Part shown: in pieces, positions 1-12,600 of the stretch
Layout: each line of letters begins with the position of its first letter
Numbering within the stretch: position 1 is the stretch's first letter
NCBI GenBank assembly: GCA_013399305.1
Contig: VXAI01000301.1
Coordinates: 758,132 to 822,131 of the forward strand
Direction of reading: 5' to 3'
DNA: 64,000 nt
From: Rostratula benghalensis
Lineage: Eukaryota; Chordata; Aves; Charadriiformes; Rostratulidae
Program-made: the position numbers and the translations under genes
The notes under the pieces: generated by a model
Databases searched by the model: none
What the model saw: only the letters and a program-made list of their open reading frames with translations
Told to the model about the DNA's origin: nothing

Positions 1-680
1 TGTCTTACAGAGGGCATGAACTCAGCATGTTTCACAGGCTGCCCAGGCAAAATATGAGCTGTCACTAGGTGTTACCAATCATGTCATGGGGCAAGATATT
101 TAATAACTTATGAAAGACACACATTTATGAACTGCAAATAGAGTAGGACTAATGAATGGGAATCCACTTTCAGCAACTGATGTGTTTAAGTTTCCGCCTC
201 ACCTTTGAGGTGTTCATTCCTCATCTCCCACAGGATATTGTTGGTCCTTGTTGTGCCTCTTCAATTGTGTGACTGCACCCTCCACCAGATCTATGCATGC
301 ACCTTTCTCAAAAAATAACGATGCAGTGTTCTTTTGAAAAAACGTCTAATTTCACAAGAGGTGTAATTAATTGGCACAAATGAAGTGGAGAAGAACCAGA
401 AATAATTGTCAGTGAGTGGGAAATTGGCAAAGACACATCTTAAATCAGATATGCTGCAACCAGAATAGTTATATGGAAACACACTCTTATACTGTGGTAA
501 TGCATACTGTGTGTTAACAAAGCATAATCCCATAAGAGACATGCGTAATCCCATCCAGAACATACAGTCTAAAGAGAAAAAAAAGATGGTGGGAAAAGAG
601 ATACTGTTTACAATTAATCAATCCACTAATGAAATCTTATCACTTATTAGAAGCTAAATTTTTTTAATGCTACCTTAAAC
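1..680. other. AT-rich sequence, no gene seen
   Basis: No recognised exon, RNA gene or repeat was found here. One short open frame on the minus strand (291-563) has no recognisable domain and unremarkable composition, so it is taken as chance. The right edge is set by the sharp start of the LTR at 681. Confidence 0.6.
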
Positions 681-1229
681 TGTTGGTGTTTAACCCCAGC
701 CAGCAACTATGACTACACAGATGCTTGCTCACTTTCTCCCCCCAGTGGGATGGGGAGAAAAACTGGGAAAATTAAGGAAGATGGGGTTGAGATAAAGACA
801 ATAATAATAAGTAAAGCAAAAGCCACGCATGCAAGCAAAGCAAACCAAGGAATTCATTCACAGATCCCAGCAGGGCACCATCACACGTAACAGTTACTTG
901 GGAAGAACAAACACCATCACTTTGAACAACCCACCACTTCCTTCTTCTTCTTCCCCCAGCTTTATATACTGAGCTTTATGCCACATGGTGTATCCCTTTG
1001 GTCAGTTGGGGTCAGCTCTCCTGCCTGTGTCTCCTCTGAACATTTTGTGCCCTCCCAGCCTACTCACTGGTGGGGTGGTATGAGGAGCAGAAAAGGCCTT
1101 GACTGCTTAGCAACAACCAAAACCATGACTGTACGTACCATCAACACCACTCCCAACACAAATCCAAAACACAGAGCCACACCAGCTGCCATCAAGAAAG
1201 GCAACTCCATCCGATCTGAAATCATGACA
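681..1229 (-). mobile_element. Solo LTR of an avian endogenous retrovirus
   Basis: Read on the minus strand, the element starts TGTCATGATTTCAG at 1229 and ends AAACACCAACA at 681, giving the TG...CA ends expected of an LTR. Its length of 549 bases is normal for an LTR. A TATA box (TATATAAA) lies at 961-968 on the minus strand, which places the U3 promoter at about 970-1229 and R-U5 toward 681. The overall text (a start similar to TGTCCTGGTTTCAGCTGGG, then a TATA/GCTGGGGG block, then an end similar to GCTGGGGTTAAACCA) resembles LTRs seen in many neoavian genomes; that match is from memory. Flanking bases 676-680 (TAAAC) and 1230-1234 (TAAAT) may be a degraded 5-base target duplication, matching at 4 of 5. 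No gag, pol or env sequence lies beside it, so it is a solo LTR left by LTR-LTR recombination. The exact family (ERVL- or ERVK-like) is not settled. Confidence 0.85.
961..968 (-). promoter_or_regulatory. TATA box of the solo LTR
   Basis: TATATAAA on the minus strand, followed directly by a GCTGGGGG run. This is the core promoter arrangement of the LTR family. Whether it still drives transcription outward toward position 1 cannot be seen from sequence. Confidence 0.6.
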
Positions 1230-4200
1230 TAAATATATTTGAAGAATACATTACATATAATTTTCTCACCTACCCTCTTTTCTTCATCAACATTCACAAA
1301 AATTCTTAACCAATATTCCAAAAACTGAGAAGATTCGGAGTTTTCCTTTCAGACTGTAGGTATGTATGTGTAAGGGAATGTTGTAGGAAAATATAGAAAT
1401 TATATAATTGCTCCATGTTCCTCAGTTCCTAATAAGTTTTGATTACATGGCTGAGTGGAGAAGACGTATCAGACGCATCAAAAAGTTGTTCAAGTTTAAA
1501 ATCTGGATTCTTTAATTATTACTTTGAGGCAAGTTAACTTTTGGGCTTATAAAATGACGAACTTTTCAACAAAGCAGCATATATTCACATAAAGAAAATA
1601 ATATATAAATAGAACACTTGCAAAACGTGACTTGTAATATTTCGAAACACACAAGGATCAAACCACTGCCCTCTGTTCTTGGTATTAGCCATGGTGTTTT
1701 CACAAATCATAAGTTATTTTTGCCTTGCCGTAAGAGAAGGAGCCATCTAATTCAGGCCACAGGAGGCCCCCACAGAGCAGGCAGAAGAGCAAACTTGCAC
1801 AGCCTCCCCGGATTTCTTATTAATAGATGTACAGAATGTCTGCTTTGTAGTCTTAGCATGCAGAGGAGACACACAGCTGACAAGATGAATAGTGCATTAG
1901 CAGTGCTGTCAAGGAGGAGACGCAGCATCTATACTTTGGATGCTGATAAACAACAAAGCTCAGTAAAATGGAGATAGTCACTTTAGATTAGTTATTAGAA
2001 CACTAAGTACAGTACCTTTAATACTTTGAAACAATTTCTATAGTAATAAAAGTCACTGTGGCAATATAGTGCCGTTGTTGCAAATTTCATCTATTCCTCT
2101 CTTGTTTATAAGCTCCACTGTAATAATACTTTGCCCATCAGAATTCATTGAAATGCATTTCATTATCCCAATCAGCCCCCTGAGTCACTGCTTTATTGTA
2201 TTACATTTCCTTCCTACTGTATTTGAACTTTCTTCTAATACTAAAGCTGATTCCAAGCCCATTACAACCAGTTGCAAATTAGCTTTTATTCTGCTCTGAC
2301 TGCTGAAGTGTATTTTAATAAATTCATGCCAATAATTTTATAACCTAATATTCATGCACTTTATCTTTTAATTACTCTACCCTAAATTAATCTAGTTATA
2401 TTTCCGATTTATTTCAAGCTTTTTCTTGCTCCCAGGGTGGGCTAGCATCTTTCCCACTCTCAGGAGTATGGGCACTTATAGTATTATATTCGCTCCATTT
2501 TAGGGTTAGAAATTAGTATAATATACCGATTTTTTATAAGGGGAAAAGAATACATTGTATTTTATGGGCATGTTTTCTTGGGAACACATTTTTGAAATAA
2601 CATGGAAAAGCTCTATAAGTGTGATATATATATGTATACACTAGTGGAAAACATACTCATGAACTTTTTGTTGAGAGCAAGAAGAAAGGTCTAGCTCCCT
2701 GATTAGCACCAGCTAAAGTGCTACATGCACTTGGAGAAGTGAACTGCATAGTCCCCCTTCCTTGTCATTCAGCTCTTCCAGCGGATACCAGCATGCAGGT
2801 ACTCACTGAATCTCCACAGCTCAGGATTATGTTTGCAGTATCTACGCACATTTCACTGAAGTACATTCAAAAGAGCTATGCCTTTAAAGCAGGGAGTAGC
2901 AAGGCTAGAGAATATATGGAACTGCTTCAGCAATGCAACTAGAATCATTTAAATTCTACACTTTCCAGTACTGTTTTTTTTTTGTTTTGTTTTGTTTTGT
3001 TTTTTTTTCCAGAAAAAAAAAAGTAATTAATGTTATAATATTTTTTGTTGATTAAAGTCCTGTCTTGGATCAGAGGGCTAAGAAAAGTAACATTATGTTA
3101 TTCTGCAAATGTCTGTTTGATGACAGTGTATGAAGATGTATAGATATGTATTCGTCTAGCTAAAGAAGCTATCTGCTAGAAAAGAAACTAGACAAGGGGA
3201 GTCAGCAAGTCCTGTCTTTCATCTGACTGACACTGAAAGATTTTGGGGAATATTTTCTTTGAGAAGTTCCCGCACCTCTGAGGCTGTCAGTGATGCTGAG
3301 ATTTACTTGACAGCGATATGCTGCTAGATTGGGGGCGTACACATTCTTTATCTCACAAAATTCTCTATATGTTTGCTAAGACAGAAGTTGCTAACAATCA
3401 CTTTTTTCCTGCCTTTGCCTGTGTTTTCCAGGTCAACTTTTGTAGCATGTTAAAAGTAAAGAAACAGACCTTGCTACTGAAGTTGCAGCAGCAACACATA
3501 GAGTGAATACACAGGGGTGTTCAAAGTGGGAACACAGGGCACACATTTGGTTTCCTGTTCCTTTTTAGTCTCTCTTTTTTTTTTTCCCTCTGAGTCATTC
3601 AAATGGCTTGAGGTTGTTAAATGGGACGAGAAAAATATGTATAATTTATGGGGCTAATATCACTATCTCCACAAATACATTCCTCTGTGCAAATAGCTTA
3701 TATCTAAGACTTAGGTATGCAAGGGCATAGAGAGTGTGCTGAACTTTGACACACAGGTATCTTGCCTGAAATTTCATTTGTGGGGGATCTTAGTTCACTC
3801 TGCTTTAAGCAGCAATGATTTTTTGCTTGCCTGGTCTCAGAACAAAAGCTTTAGCTGCAGGGAAAACTTTCCTCCCAGCATGTGATGCTAAGTTCACTGC
3901 TGCCATGTCCTGGCTCCTTGGAGAGGGCATGCCTGTACTTGGTAGTATCCCACATGTTTCTAGTACAGTATGAACTGCTGCTGAGACTTAAGTGTTGAGA
4001 GAGTTAACTCGGAAAAGTGCCTGTGAAGATGAATTCTGTAGGCATTACTTGGTAGGTTATATAGTTAAACTAGTTCTGCAGCTACAGTCTTACTCTAAAC
4101 TGTAAGAAAGTGAACCTAAGATAGGGATAGCAGGTTGGGAAGAACAGGTCTAACTCCAGAAGAGAGAACAGGCTCTGAAGAAAGAAAGAAGATGTTGGAG

Positions 4201-7200
4201 ATGTATTCTAAAAAAACGAGAAAAGAAAAAGAAAGAGAATTTCTGGAGTAGACTAGTTGGAGAGAGTCAACAAAATGGAAAAAAAAAGAAAACATGAAAC
4301 CCAATGTTTTTAAAGCATGAATTAATTGTTACCATAATTTGCTACGTTTATATTTCACTGCTTTTACATTTGCATTTAAGACAGTAGGAAAATTGATATA
4401 TTTTCTGAGAACTGCTTCTACTACTTCCTTCAAGTTCATTCAAATCTCTGAGTTCCACATGTACTTTTCTTTTTGATTTTCATCTTTTATCTTTGCATTC
4501 TTGTCCTTCTCCAGACTACCTCTGGAATCAAGACTAATCACTAGTATTAGAACAATAAGTTATTCTGTCCCTCAGACTGTATTGCTCTCTATGCAGCAAA
4601 AGAATTAAAGGTTCATACTGGATATAATTTTCCTATTAATTGCAAATTGCCAAATATTTTCAGTCTTCACTGACTTATCATATATCTGCACTTGGGAACG
4701 GGCTGCTCTTCAGATGAAAAGACTCCCTTCTCCCTTAATATTTTTTTTCCTTTTTATTTCCCATTGTAAATCCTCCTGGCTCATGTCGACAGTATCTTTT
4801 AAGGTTGACCTTTTCCACTAGGTGGCACATGGGGCCATATGAGTGGCAGGAGATACACAAGTCGCCGGACCATGATGTAAACTGCATGTAATGATTAAAA
4901 AAGAAATATTGAATTTAAGAGCAATACATTCCCTAACTACTACTAATTGAGTAGCCCTGTTGGCTTCACTAGTATATGCTGATATATAATAGCCAAAACT
5001 GAATGTGTACTGCATATAACTGTTTTCTGAGCTTCATTGTTTCCCACCTTGGAAGTGTATAATTTCTGTGTTTAATGTGAAAAATGTCCCATCTACTATA
5101 TCCTAACACTTCATTCTTCATGGGTCCTAGAGACCGTTGGTAAGGAGGTTTGAGCATCAAACAGAATTGTACTTGATTATTGTACCAAATTGCTAGTAAA
5201 CGAGTGTACACAGTGCAACACATAAAAATATACAGATGACTCCAGTAAAAATAATAAAAATGAAACACATCATTAGTTCTTTGGAGATCTGATATGTCTT
5301 TAAAATTATCTTTTAAAATTAGCTTTTAATTCCTCCAGCCTCTTTAGAGCTAATTACTGAAGCCTATACTTGATCTAAGAATTTCTGAGCTAGAATATTC
5401 ATAAAGTTCTTTGCTGCCAGAGGACTGGTTGCCCAACAGCCTTTGCCTACCCATCTGCTGTTGGAAGAGACAGGCATTCACTCCTATCTGTTAGATTAAT
5501 TTTAAAAAGCTTGCCTGACCTGGAGGGTGAGAACTTCCGAGGTAAAACTTCTGGGTGAATCCCAAACCCATTATTTGTCTGGGAGCCACAAAAAATCACC
5601 CTTGTAAAGACTCCCTTGTTGCTCTAATGGTTCAGATTGCACTTGGCTTATACCAAATATAGTGACTTCTGTCTTTCATTCTTGTCTCAGGCCACAGTGG
5701 AATTGCTGATAGCTGGGAAGCCATCCAGCTCACCAAACAAAGTCCATGACTGCATTCCACAGGGTCCATGACACTTACCCAGGTCCTCCCATCTGACATT
5801 TTCCCCATATGGAAAGTCTTTACAGAGATTTACACTTACAAGCTTTTATGCAACTGGTGCAATCACATAACATTTGTTGCTGCATAGTAATTTCCAGCTC
5901 TTTTTTGTACTGAGATGAACTCCATGCAGTCTCTAAAAATAGGCTTTCAATCTCTTTGTTGTTGTTGTTGTTATTACATTGATCATTGTGCCGTTTATGA
6001 CTTTTGCAGTTATCAAGACTCCAGAATAACCGCTATCAAAAACTGGCTCAAACCAAACCATCCTAGTGCTATCTTTCTTTCTTCTTTGGCTCTTTGCCCA
6101 GGCTAGGGAAAACCTAGGGTAAGTAAATGTGACTTTTATCTAAGCTACAAATCTGAGCTACAGAGGAGATGACAATTCCCATGGCAAGGACTTTCCATGA
6201 GAAATGTTCAGTTATTTTTTCCCCAAAAGAAAGAAGCTGACAGCAGTGGTCAATAAGATATTTGATTTCAAATACTATGCAGAAACAAAGATGAATGGCA
6301 CAGAGATTGAATGTTCATGCCAGCCAATTCCACACAAAAAGCAAGAACTGTTTTAGATGAGCTGGATCTTTTAAGTTGTTTCTAGAATTCATCTGGAGAA
6401 TAAACTGTTGCAATTGTCCACCTTTGTGATATGAAAGCAAAATCACTAGTTCTGCCCTAGGAACACAGTATGAAACACATGAATAATCTCCCCTACTCTC
6501 TACTCTCCTGCATCTGTGCCTGCTGTGCCTTGTCTAATCCTCCACCCCATGTCCCTAAAATTAGTCACATTAACCATTGCTTAGCTTTTCTTAGCTTTTC
6601 TTGCCTAAAAACTTGGGATGGGCATCAAGGGCTGAAGGGGATGAGTCTGAGGAACATCAGCAATGCTCTTCTTCATCATTAAGAAAAGGTCAACCTGGAA
6701 GCTCCTGAACAGGGATGAAAATATCTGCTGGGTGGCATGTGAGTCCCATCTATCTACAACTCCTCTGGGTATTACCCAGGAGAAAAATTGCAAACTATTT
6801 TTGAATTTACTTATCATACTCACTTTGGGGTTTCAACTCAGCTAACCCTTCAGTCCGTTCTGTTACTGGATGGAAAATCTGAGCTTTCTCTGTGCAGAAG
6901 GTGTCTTCTGAAAAGGCAGTCTGAAGGAGATGATCTGAAAAGAGAAACTTGGAGTTAACAAACCCAGAGGCTCTGTGTTTTCTAACACACATTGTGGTGG
7001 GAGCACCTCAAACCCATCTTCCACAGCTCTAGGCATTAACCCTGCACCACTAGTTTTATCAAGCTGGAAATGCCAATAGCCATTTGCCTAGAAAGAAACT
7101 TATCTTTTCATCATTGCTAAGAAGGGACACTCAAATGCTAGTCTGATAATATAGTTATACATAGAAATCACCAATTCACAATGTTCCTGAATTTTTCCTG

Positions 7201-8879
7201 AGGCCCCATATGTTGAGGAGACAACAGCAAAAAGCAGCCCTAATGAACCTGTTAGGATATCCTTGAGTTGCACAAGCACTGGCGTACAGCTGTGATTTCT
7301 GTTCCTCCCGTGTCCGTCCCCCCCCCACCCCCCAGCAGAAGTAAAATAAGTCCCTAAAAATCAATTCTTGCCACTATTGCTAGACTCTGCAAAATAACTA
7401 ACTGCAGTTTATAATCACCTGCATAAACAATCACCGAAAAAGCTAATGAAATGGACATGAGCACCTGATCACAGTTCAGCAGCAAAGCATATCAATAAAA
7501 TAAACACACTTAGTTGCTACCATAGGCATGGTAGAACAACTTTTTAAAAATGATCCTGGGAATCAGATAAAATTATATTTTATTGGAACTGGAACAGTTC
7601 TTCCTGTTCCCTAGAGGTTAAAAGGAACAAAAAACTTGATAGGCACAAAACACCAATAACTTAAAGAGTATCAGCCCAGACCTAAACAACTGCAGCTCCT
7701 GACATTATTTTTAAAGTCATATTAACTACCATTGGAGTAGTTCATAAAAAAGTAAGATAAAATAGCCATTTAAAGCGGTCAAACACTGCTTACTCAGCAT
7801 ATCCCAAATCTTGTTTTGTGAGCGTGAATGAAATGTGCACCAGGGTTTTATTTTTATCCCTCACTGCTCAGCCACTGTTTCAGTTGAGTAAGACCAACCA
7901 CAGTGTCACAGAGCTGAAGAGTGCTGGTTAGTACTTTCAGGACTTTCTTCTTCCCATAAAATTGCTTTGAAACCAAAATGATTAGATAGGAGCATGTATA
8001 TTTGGGTAAACCTCTTCCGAAATACAGACAAGCTTTCCATCTTTTTTTCCTAGAAGTTTGGTTTAGAGGTCATTAAGGATTAGAGAAAAGCTAGTGAGCA
8101 TTTTGCCTAAGGAGACCAATGAATGAAAGACCTGCGTAGGTAGAAATTATATTCCTACATGTCCAAGGACCCTCATTTACCATCTCTGCAACAGAAATCC
8201 AGAGCTTCTCAAGTCTTTAATGTGCAGCAAGAGCCCAAAACCCCAGGAAAACACAGAAGAAGCTCAAATGCTCAATAATTTTATGCAATCCCTTTTGTCA
8301 CTTTCTTCCTCTGGATGTTCCCAGTTTATATAACTTGACAAATCTATAACCATCATGGCAGTCAGCTGCCATATATTCTTCAATGGAGGTGGGGGTAATC
8401 AATGTCACAAAAGACACACAGTTTATTATTTTCTTCTTTTTGGGGTAGAATTCCCATAGACCAGGTTTTGCATGATAGCTTTCAAAATTTTGAAATGACC
8501 TTCAAAAGAGATGTGCGAAATTGCATCACCAGCAGTTTAGAATTCTGTCAGATTTTCTTAACTTCTTTTGAAGCTGCTGGAAAATGTGCTAAGAAAGGTA
8601 ATACATTCCATTTTTCATTTTGGTTCTTATTGGCTTCATAACCCTGTTAAAACTGTAACAGCATTGTTCTACAGCTTAAAGTACCTGGGTTATACAATAG
8701 ATATTTTATAAACATTGAAAGTTTGTTACGATTCATTGCAAAGGTCCTTTATGTAACCATGACATCCTAAATACACCCAGGCTAAGGAAGATCTTCCTTA
8801 TTGAACTTATTTGTTGTTATTCACCTGCCAGTGAATATTTGCCTGTAATTTCCTCTCAGTCTGAACAGTGGTGATCGAG
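1230..8879. other. Long AT-rich stretch with no recognised gene
   Basis: About 7.6 kb without a recognisable coding exon, RNA gene or dated transposon. Small features are a TTTTG/poly-T tract near 2974-3008, a purine-rich patch at about 4185-4300, a short TTG run near 5957-5973 and a C-rich tract at 7318-7333. Open frames are all under 120 codons, lack domains and have no coding-like pairing of splice sites that I could support. The 119-codon frame at 1618-1977 is the longest and looks like chance. Confidence 0.55.
2974..3008. repeat. Poly-T / (TTTTG)n simple repeat
   Basis: Runs of T interrupted by regularly spaced G residues (TTTTG units), about 35 bases. A low-complexity microsatellite, possibly the relic of an A-rich tail on the minus strand, though no retroposon body was recognised beside it. 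Confidence 0.8.
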
Positions 8880-9631
8880 TCCTGAGATGAGTCCCCTGGT
8901 CCTCAGATGCTTAGGGTGTGAACTTTCCCTGGCAGAAAAGGACCTGGGGGTTCTAATAGGCAAGCGTCTGAACATGAGCCCTGAACAACAGCAGTGCGCC
9001 CAGGTGGCCAAGAAGGCCAATGGCATTCTGGCTTGTATAAAAAATAGTGGGACCAGCAGAAGAAGGAAGGTGATTGTCCCCCTGTACTCAACACTGGTGA
9101 GGCCACACCTTGAGTATTATGTTCAGTTTTGGGCACCTCAGCACATGAGAGATGTTGAGGTGCTGGAGCGAGTACAGAGGAGGGCAACAAAGCTGGTGAG
9201 GGGCCTGGAGAACAAATCTTATGAAGAGCAATTGAAGGAGCTGGGACTGTTTATTTTGAGGATGAGGAGGCTGAGGGGAGACCTCATTGCTCTCTAGAAC
9301 TACTTGAAAGGGCATTGTAGAGAGGTTGGCGCTGGTCTCTTCTCACAGGTGATTAGCAATAGAATGAGAAGGAATGGCCTCAAGCTACAACAGGGTAGGT
9401 TTAGGCTGAACATTAGGAAAGAATTTTTCACAGAAAGGGTGGTCAGACACTGGAATAGGCTGCCCAGGGAAGTGGTTGAGTTCCTATCCCTGAATGTTTT
9501 ATAGGAGTCGTTTAGATGTGGTGTTGGGAGATTTGGTGTAGGGGAGGAATTTGTAGAATAGGGCCGATGGTCGGACTCAATGATCCCAAGGGTCTCTCCC
9601 AACCTGAATGATTCTATGATTCTATTATTCT
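8880..9631 (+). mobile_element. CR1 LINE, 5'-truncated copy with intact 3' end
   Basis: This plus-strand copy carries the C-terminal end of CR1 ORF2 (reverse transcriptase region), a short 3' UTR (for example GGACTCAATGATCCCAAGGG), and the 8-base repeat tail ATTCTATG-ATTCTATT at about 9608-9631. CR1 elements usually lack target-site duplications and are 5'-truncated, as here. The left edge is approximate (8870-8910), because upstream sequence fades into unrecognised DNA. Compared with the two eroded CR1 bodies at 21.6 and 58.3 kb this copy is well preserved and therefore younger. It is not expected to be mobile, because it lacks the endonuclease and most of the reverse transcriptase. Confidence 0.93.
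8887..9504 (+). pseudogene. CR1 ORF2 C-terminal fragment, one internal stop
   Basis: One reading frame runs through this segment and matches the end of CR1 ORF2. Blocks recognised are [53 protein letters not shown] and [10 protein letters not shown], followed after the stop by [15 protein letters not shown] at 9295-9297 interrupts the frame; the same frame continues at 9298 and closes at 9502-9504, earlier than in active elements. The fragment covers only the region downstream of the catalytic fingers and palm, so no enzyme activity is possible. It is a dead transposon fragment, not a host gene. The ATG at 8887 is incidental. Confidence 0.9.
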
Positions 9632-12600
9632 CCCTTCAGTTTTGCATAGTAGTTGTTGCCTGGCATAGGGGGAGGTGCAGATTTATGTTGCTCCAAGAAT
9701 CTCATATTAGCAAGTACAGCAAACTAAAACCACAGGAAATGTAAACAACAGCAGGGTGAATGCAAAGCCTTATTCACCTATTTGGCTTCTCATAAATATG
9801 AGGTAATTTTTACTTGCTTGCTTGTTAGGTTTCCTGAGTGCTTTTTCATGTTGTTGAACTTAAGAGTTTGCAAGGCCTTTACGTGACACATTTCCTCAGT
9901 ACTAACTAGATTTCCACTTCTCTCTCCCTCTCCCTTCCATATTTATTTTTTTCCAGTGACCTGGGCATGAATCATGAAAACAGAGCTACAATGGTGAATA
10001 TGATTTATATGAATTTTGGTAGAAATTTCATCTCAAACTAAACAGCAAACAAGCATGAGTTTTATTATTATTTATATCAATGTAGCAGAGAGGACCAATT
10101 AAACCACTTCCCTGAGTTCCTAGCAGAGTTACTGGAAAGAGATAGAGAGCAGGAGCGTAGTTTAACAGCTCTCCATGACCCCTGTAGAAAACTATTTCTC
10201 TCCACTGCAAAGGAGGTAAAGATTGCCTTTGTGAATGCCTGAGTCTTACCCTATCTGTTGCAGTTTCAGAGCACTGGAACTGGTCCAGCCCCGTGGGAAC
10301 CTCCACGGGCTCCTTCAAATATCGCCCACATCCAAGTGGGCGAGCAAAGAACTGAGCAACCCTTCCACCTGTTAAAACATATGGACAGTGTAGCAGGGAT
10401 TTCCAGCTGGCCAAATCTGACCCTTTCTAAGCTCCTTTGTACAGGCAGAACAATCTGGTGGGCTCAGAGCATACCAGAAAAGGACAGTCATTCTTTTACC
10501 CTTTCCTACATTTTCCATGGCTCCTGGAATTTCACAACCTAGGATCTGGGATTCCTAATGGTAATTTTCAAGCTTATTTTAAAGAAAATTAAACCTTCCG
10601 AGAGGAAGTACTGTTATGATATATTGGTTTTGTGGTGCTATAAGTTGTTCACATGTTCACATTTAAAAATATATTTCATTATATTATAAAACATATTGCT
10701 ACATCATATAAGAATGTTCAGTGGCCCCAAAGAGCATCTAGTCATATGGTTTTCAAAACATAACTTGAAAAGAGTACAGAAACATTTCAAGGTATGTTTT
10801 CAGTTTGTTTAGCAAGCAATTGTTTATGCCATTAGAAAACTTCTGCCACAGTATCAGAGCACGCCAGGCAAACAGTTGGATGGCTTAATCTGAAGGAGCA
10901 GCAGCAGCTGTATGGCAATAACAGTATTTATGGCAACAGCAATATGCTATAATACTGCACTCTGGATGTTTTACTGCTTATCTGCAACAGTGCTGTCAGT
11001 AAACCCAGGAGCACTGAGTCTACTGATGTGCAAACGATGCAGTTCTTCTCACATGGTCAATAATAACGTGCCTAGAGATAAAATTCCCACCTAAGTAAGA
11101 GAAGATATACCACTGCCAGCGCTGTAGATCTGATAACTCATGGTAATTTGTATTCTCATCTTCAGCAAGAAGACCATAACTGTCTCTAGTCCCAAATAAT
11201 TTATTTAAATACCTACAAATTCTAAGGGGACACTTAAACTTGCAAATAACTCCACAATCCTCTCTGTATTTATTAATAACAGCCTATCTGCATTTATTTA
11301 TACATCTATAATTATGTATGTACATATAATTAGATAGAATTCTGCTGAGGACTAAGAAGAAATACCGCGTGAGTCACCATTTTGAGTCACATCTTCTGTG
11401 AGATGATATAGTCCTGAAGAACAATTGGGGCAGCTCTCAGATATAGGGCCAAATTCTGGATAGACATCAGTTTCAGATTTTGAGCAGGGCAGTTACCTTA
11501 GGCCCTTGAGCATCCCCTCTGGGTTTACACACTGTCTATAGGGGTAAACCACCTTCTGTATCTGCTGTGCCACTGGTGGAGGACAGCTCCCAACAACGAA
11601 TTTCCACCTACATCCTCCAGAAATCTAATACTTTAGACTTCTTGCTTAGCTTCGTCAAAGAGATCCTGTCACTTCCTTTGTCATATAAATCTAACTGAGG
11701 TCTCCAGTGTTTACATACTGCTAAGCAAGCAAAGAAATCTGAACATACATCTTCAAACAATCTGATAATATGAAATCTGATGGATTATGGAAAATAGTAC
11801 TTGTGAAAGACACAGGAAGATAAGGAAGATTTCTCTGGAAAAAAAGAAAGACAAGAACAGTGAGTAATATCTTTGTCAATAGCTACTGGGCACATAACAA
11901 ATTAAGGGAGTCTGCTTTCAGTTTAAGATCAGCCCTGAGAATTTAAATGAGTTTTGCTCAGGAAATGTGAACCTGCCTGAAAATGGTTCCAGTTTTTAAA
12001 TTCACAGATCAAAAATTTGCACTGCACAGAGTGCTTTCTCACTCTGGAGTTAGAGGCATCTGGGTCTCCTAAGTGTGTTGCACGCTACGGCTTCCAAGGT
12101 CTGAGATACAGTTACAACTACTTCAGAAAAAAACGAAGGGCAGAGTGTTTATGACCCTCCCTCGTGTATCTTTTCAAACCTACACGCTGCATATCCAGTT
12201 GTCACCCAATCTCCCCTCACTTGAAACGAAGAGCTGGAGGGATCAGTGAGCAAGTTCAAGGGGGACTCAAGGGGAGAGGAGAATAAAAACTGAGCTGAGC
12301 ACGACGCCAAACCCTGCAAAAGTTCTGCCTTTGGCTACATACTAGGGAGTGGTGGTGACAGAGGTATTGGCTGCTCGCTGCCTCTGGGGAGAGGGTCTCA
12401 CTGCCCTTTGCTGCACCCCCCCTAACTCTGCACACACACCATGGTTTGAAGGCCAGCTGCAGGCTCCCACTGGCTGGAGCCAAAGATCAATGGATGGCAT
12501 GACAGGCCAATTCAATTAATTAAAATTGCAGAAAACAAGCTTAGCAAAAACAAAAAAAAAAGAAAGAAGCATTTTTTTGCCAGCTTAGTAGAGTGACCCA

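Noticed and set aside
1064..1321. 85-codon minus-strand frame with a hydrophobic segment
   Set aside because: It begins and mostly lies inside the U3 part of the solo LTR, and the hydrophobic run is a translation of LTR sequence.
8887..9297. 136-codon plus-strand frame as a host gene
   Set aside because: Its peptide is the C-terminal part of CR1 ORF2, so it belongs to the LINE copy.
11446..11545. Possible second palindromic MITE starting GGGCCAAATTCTG
   Set aside because: The end motif fits, but no matching right arm was found; only a 7-base inverted pair (GGTTTAC/GTAAACC) is visible.
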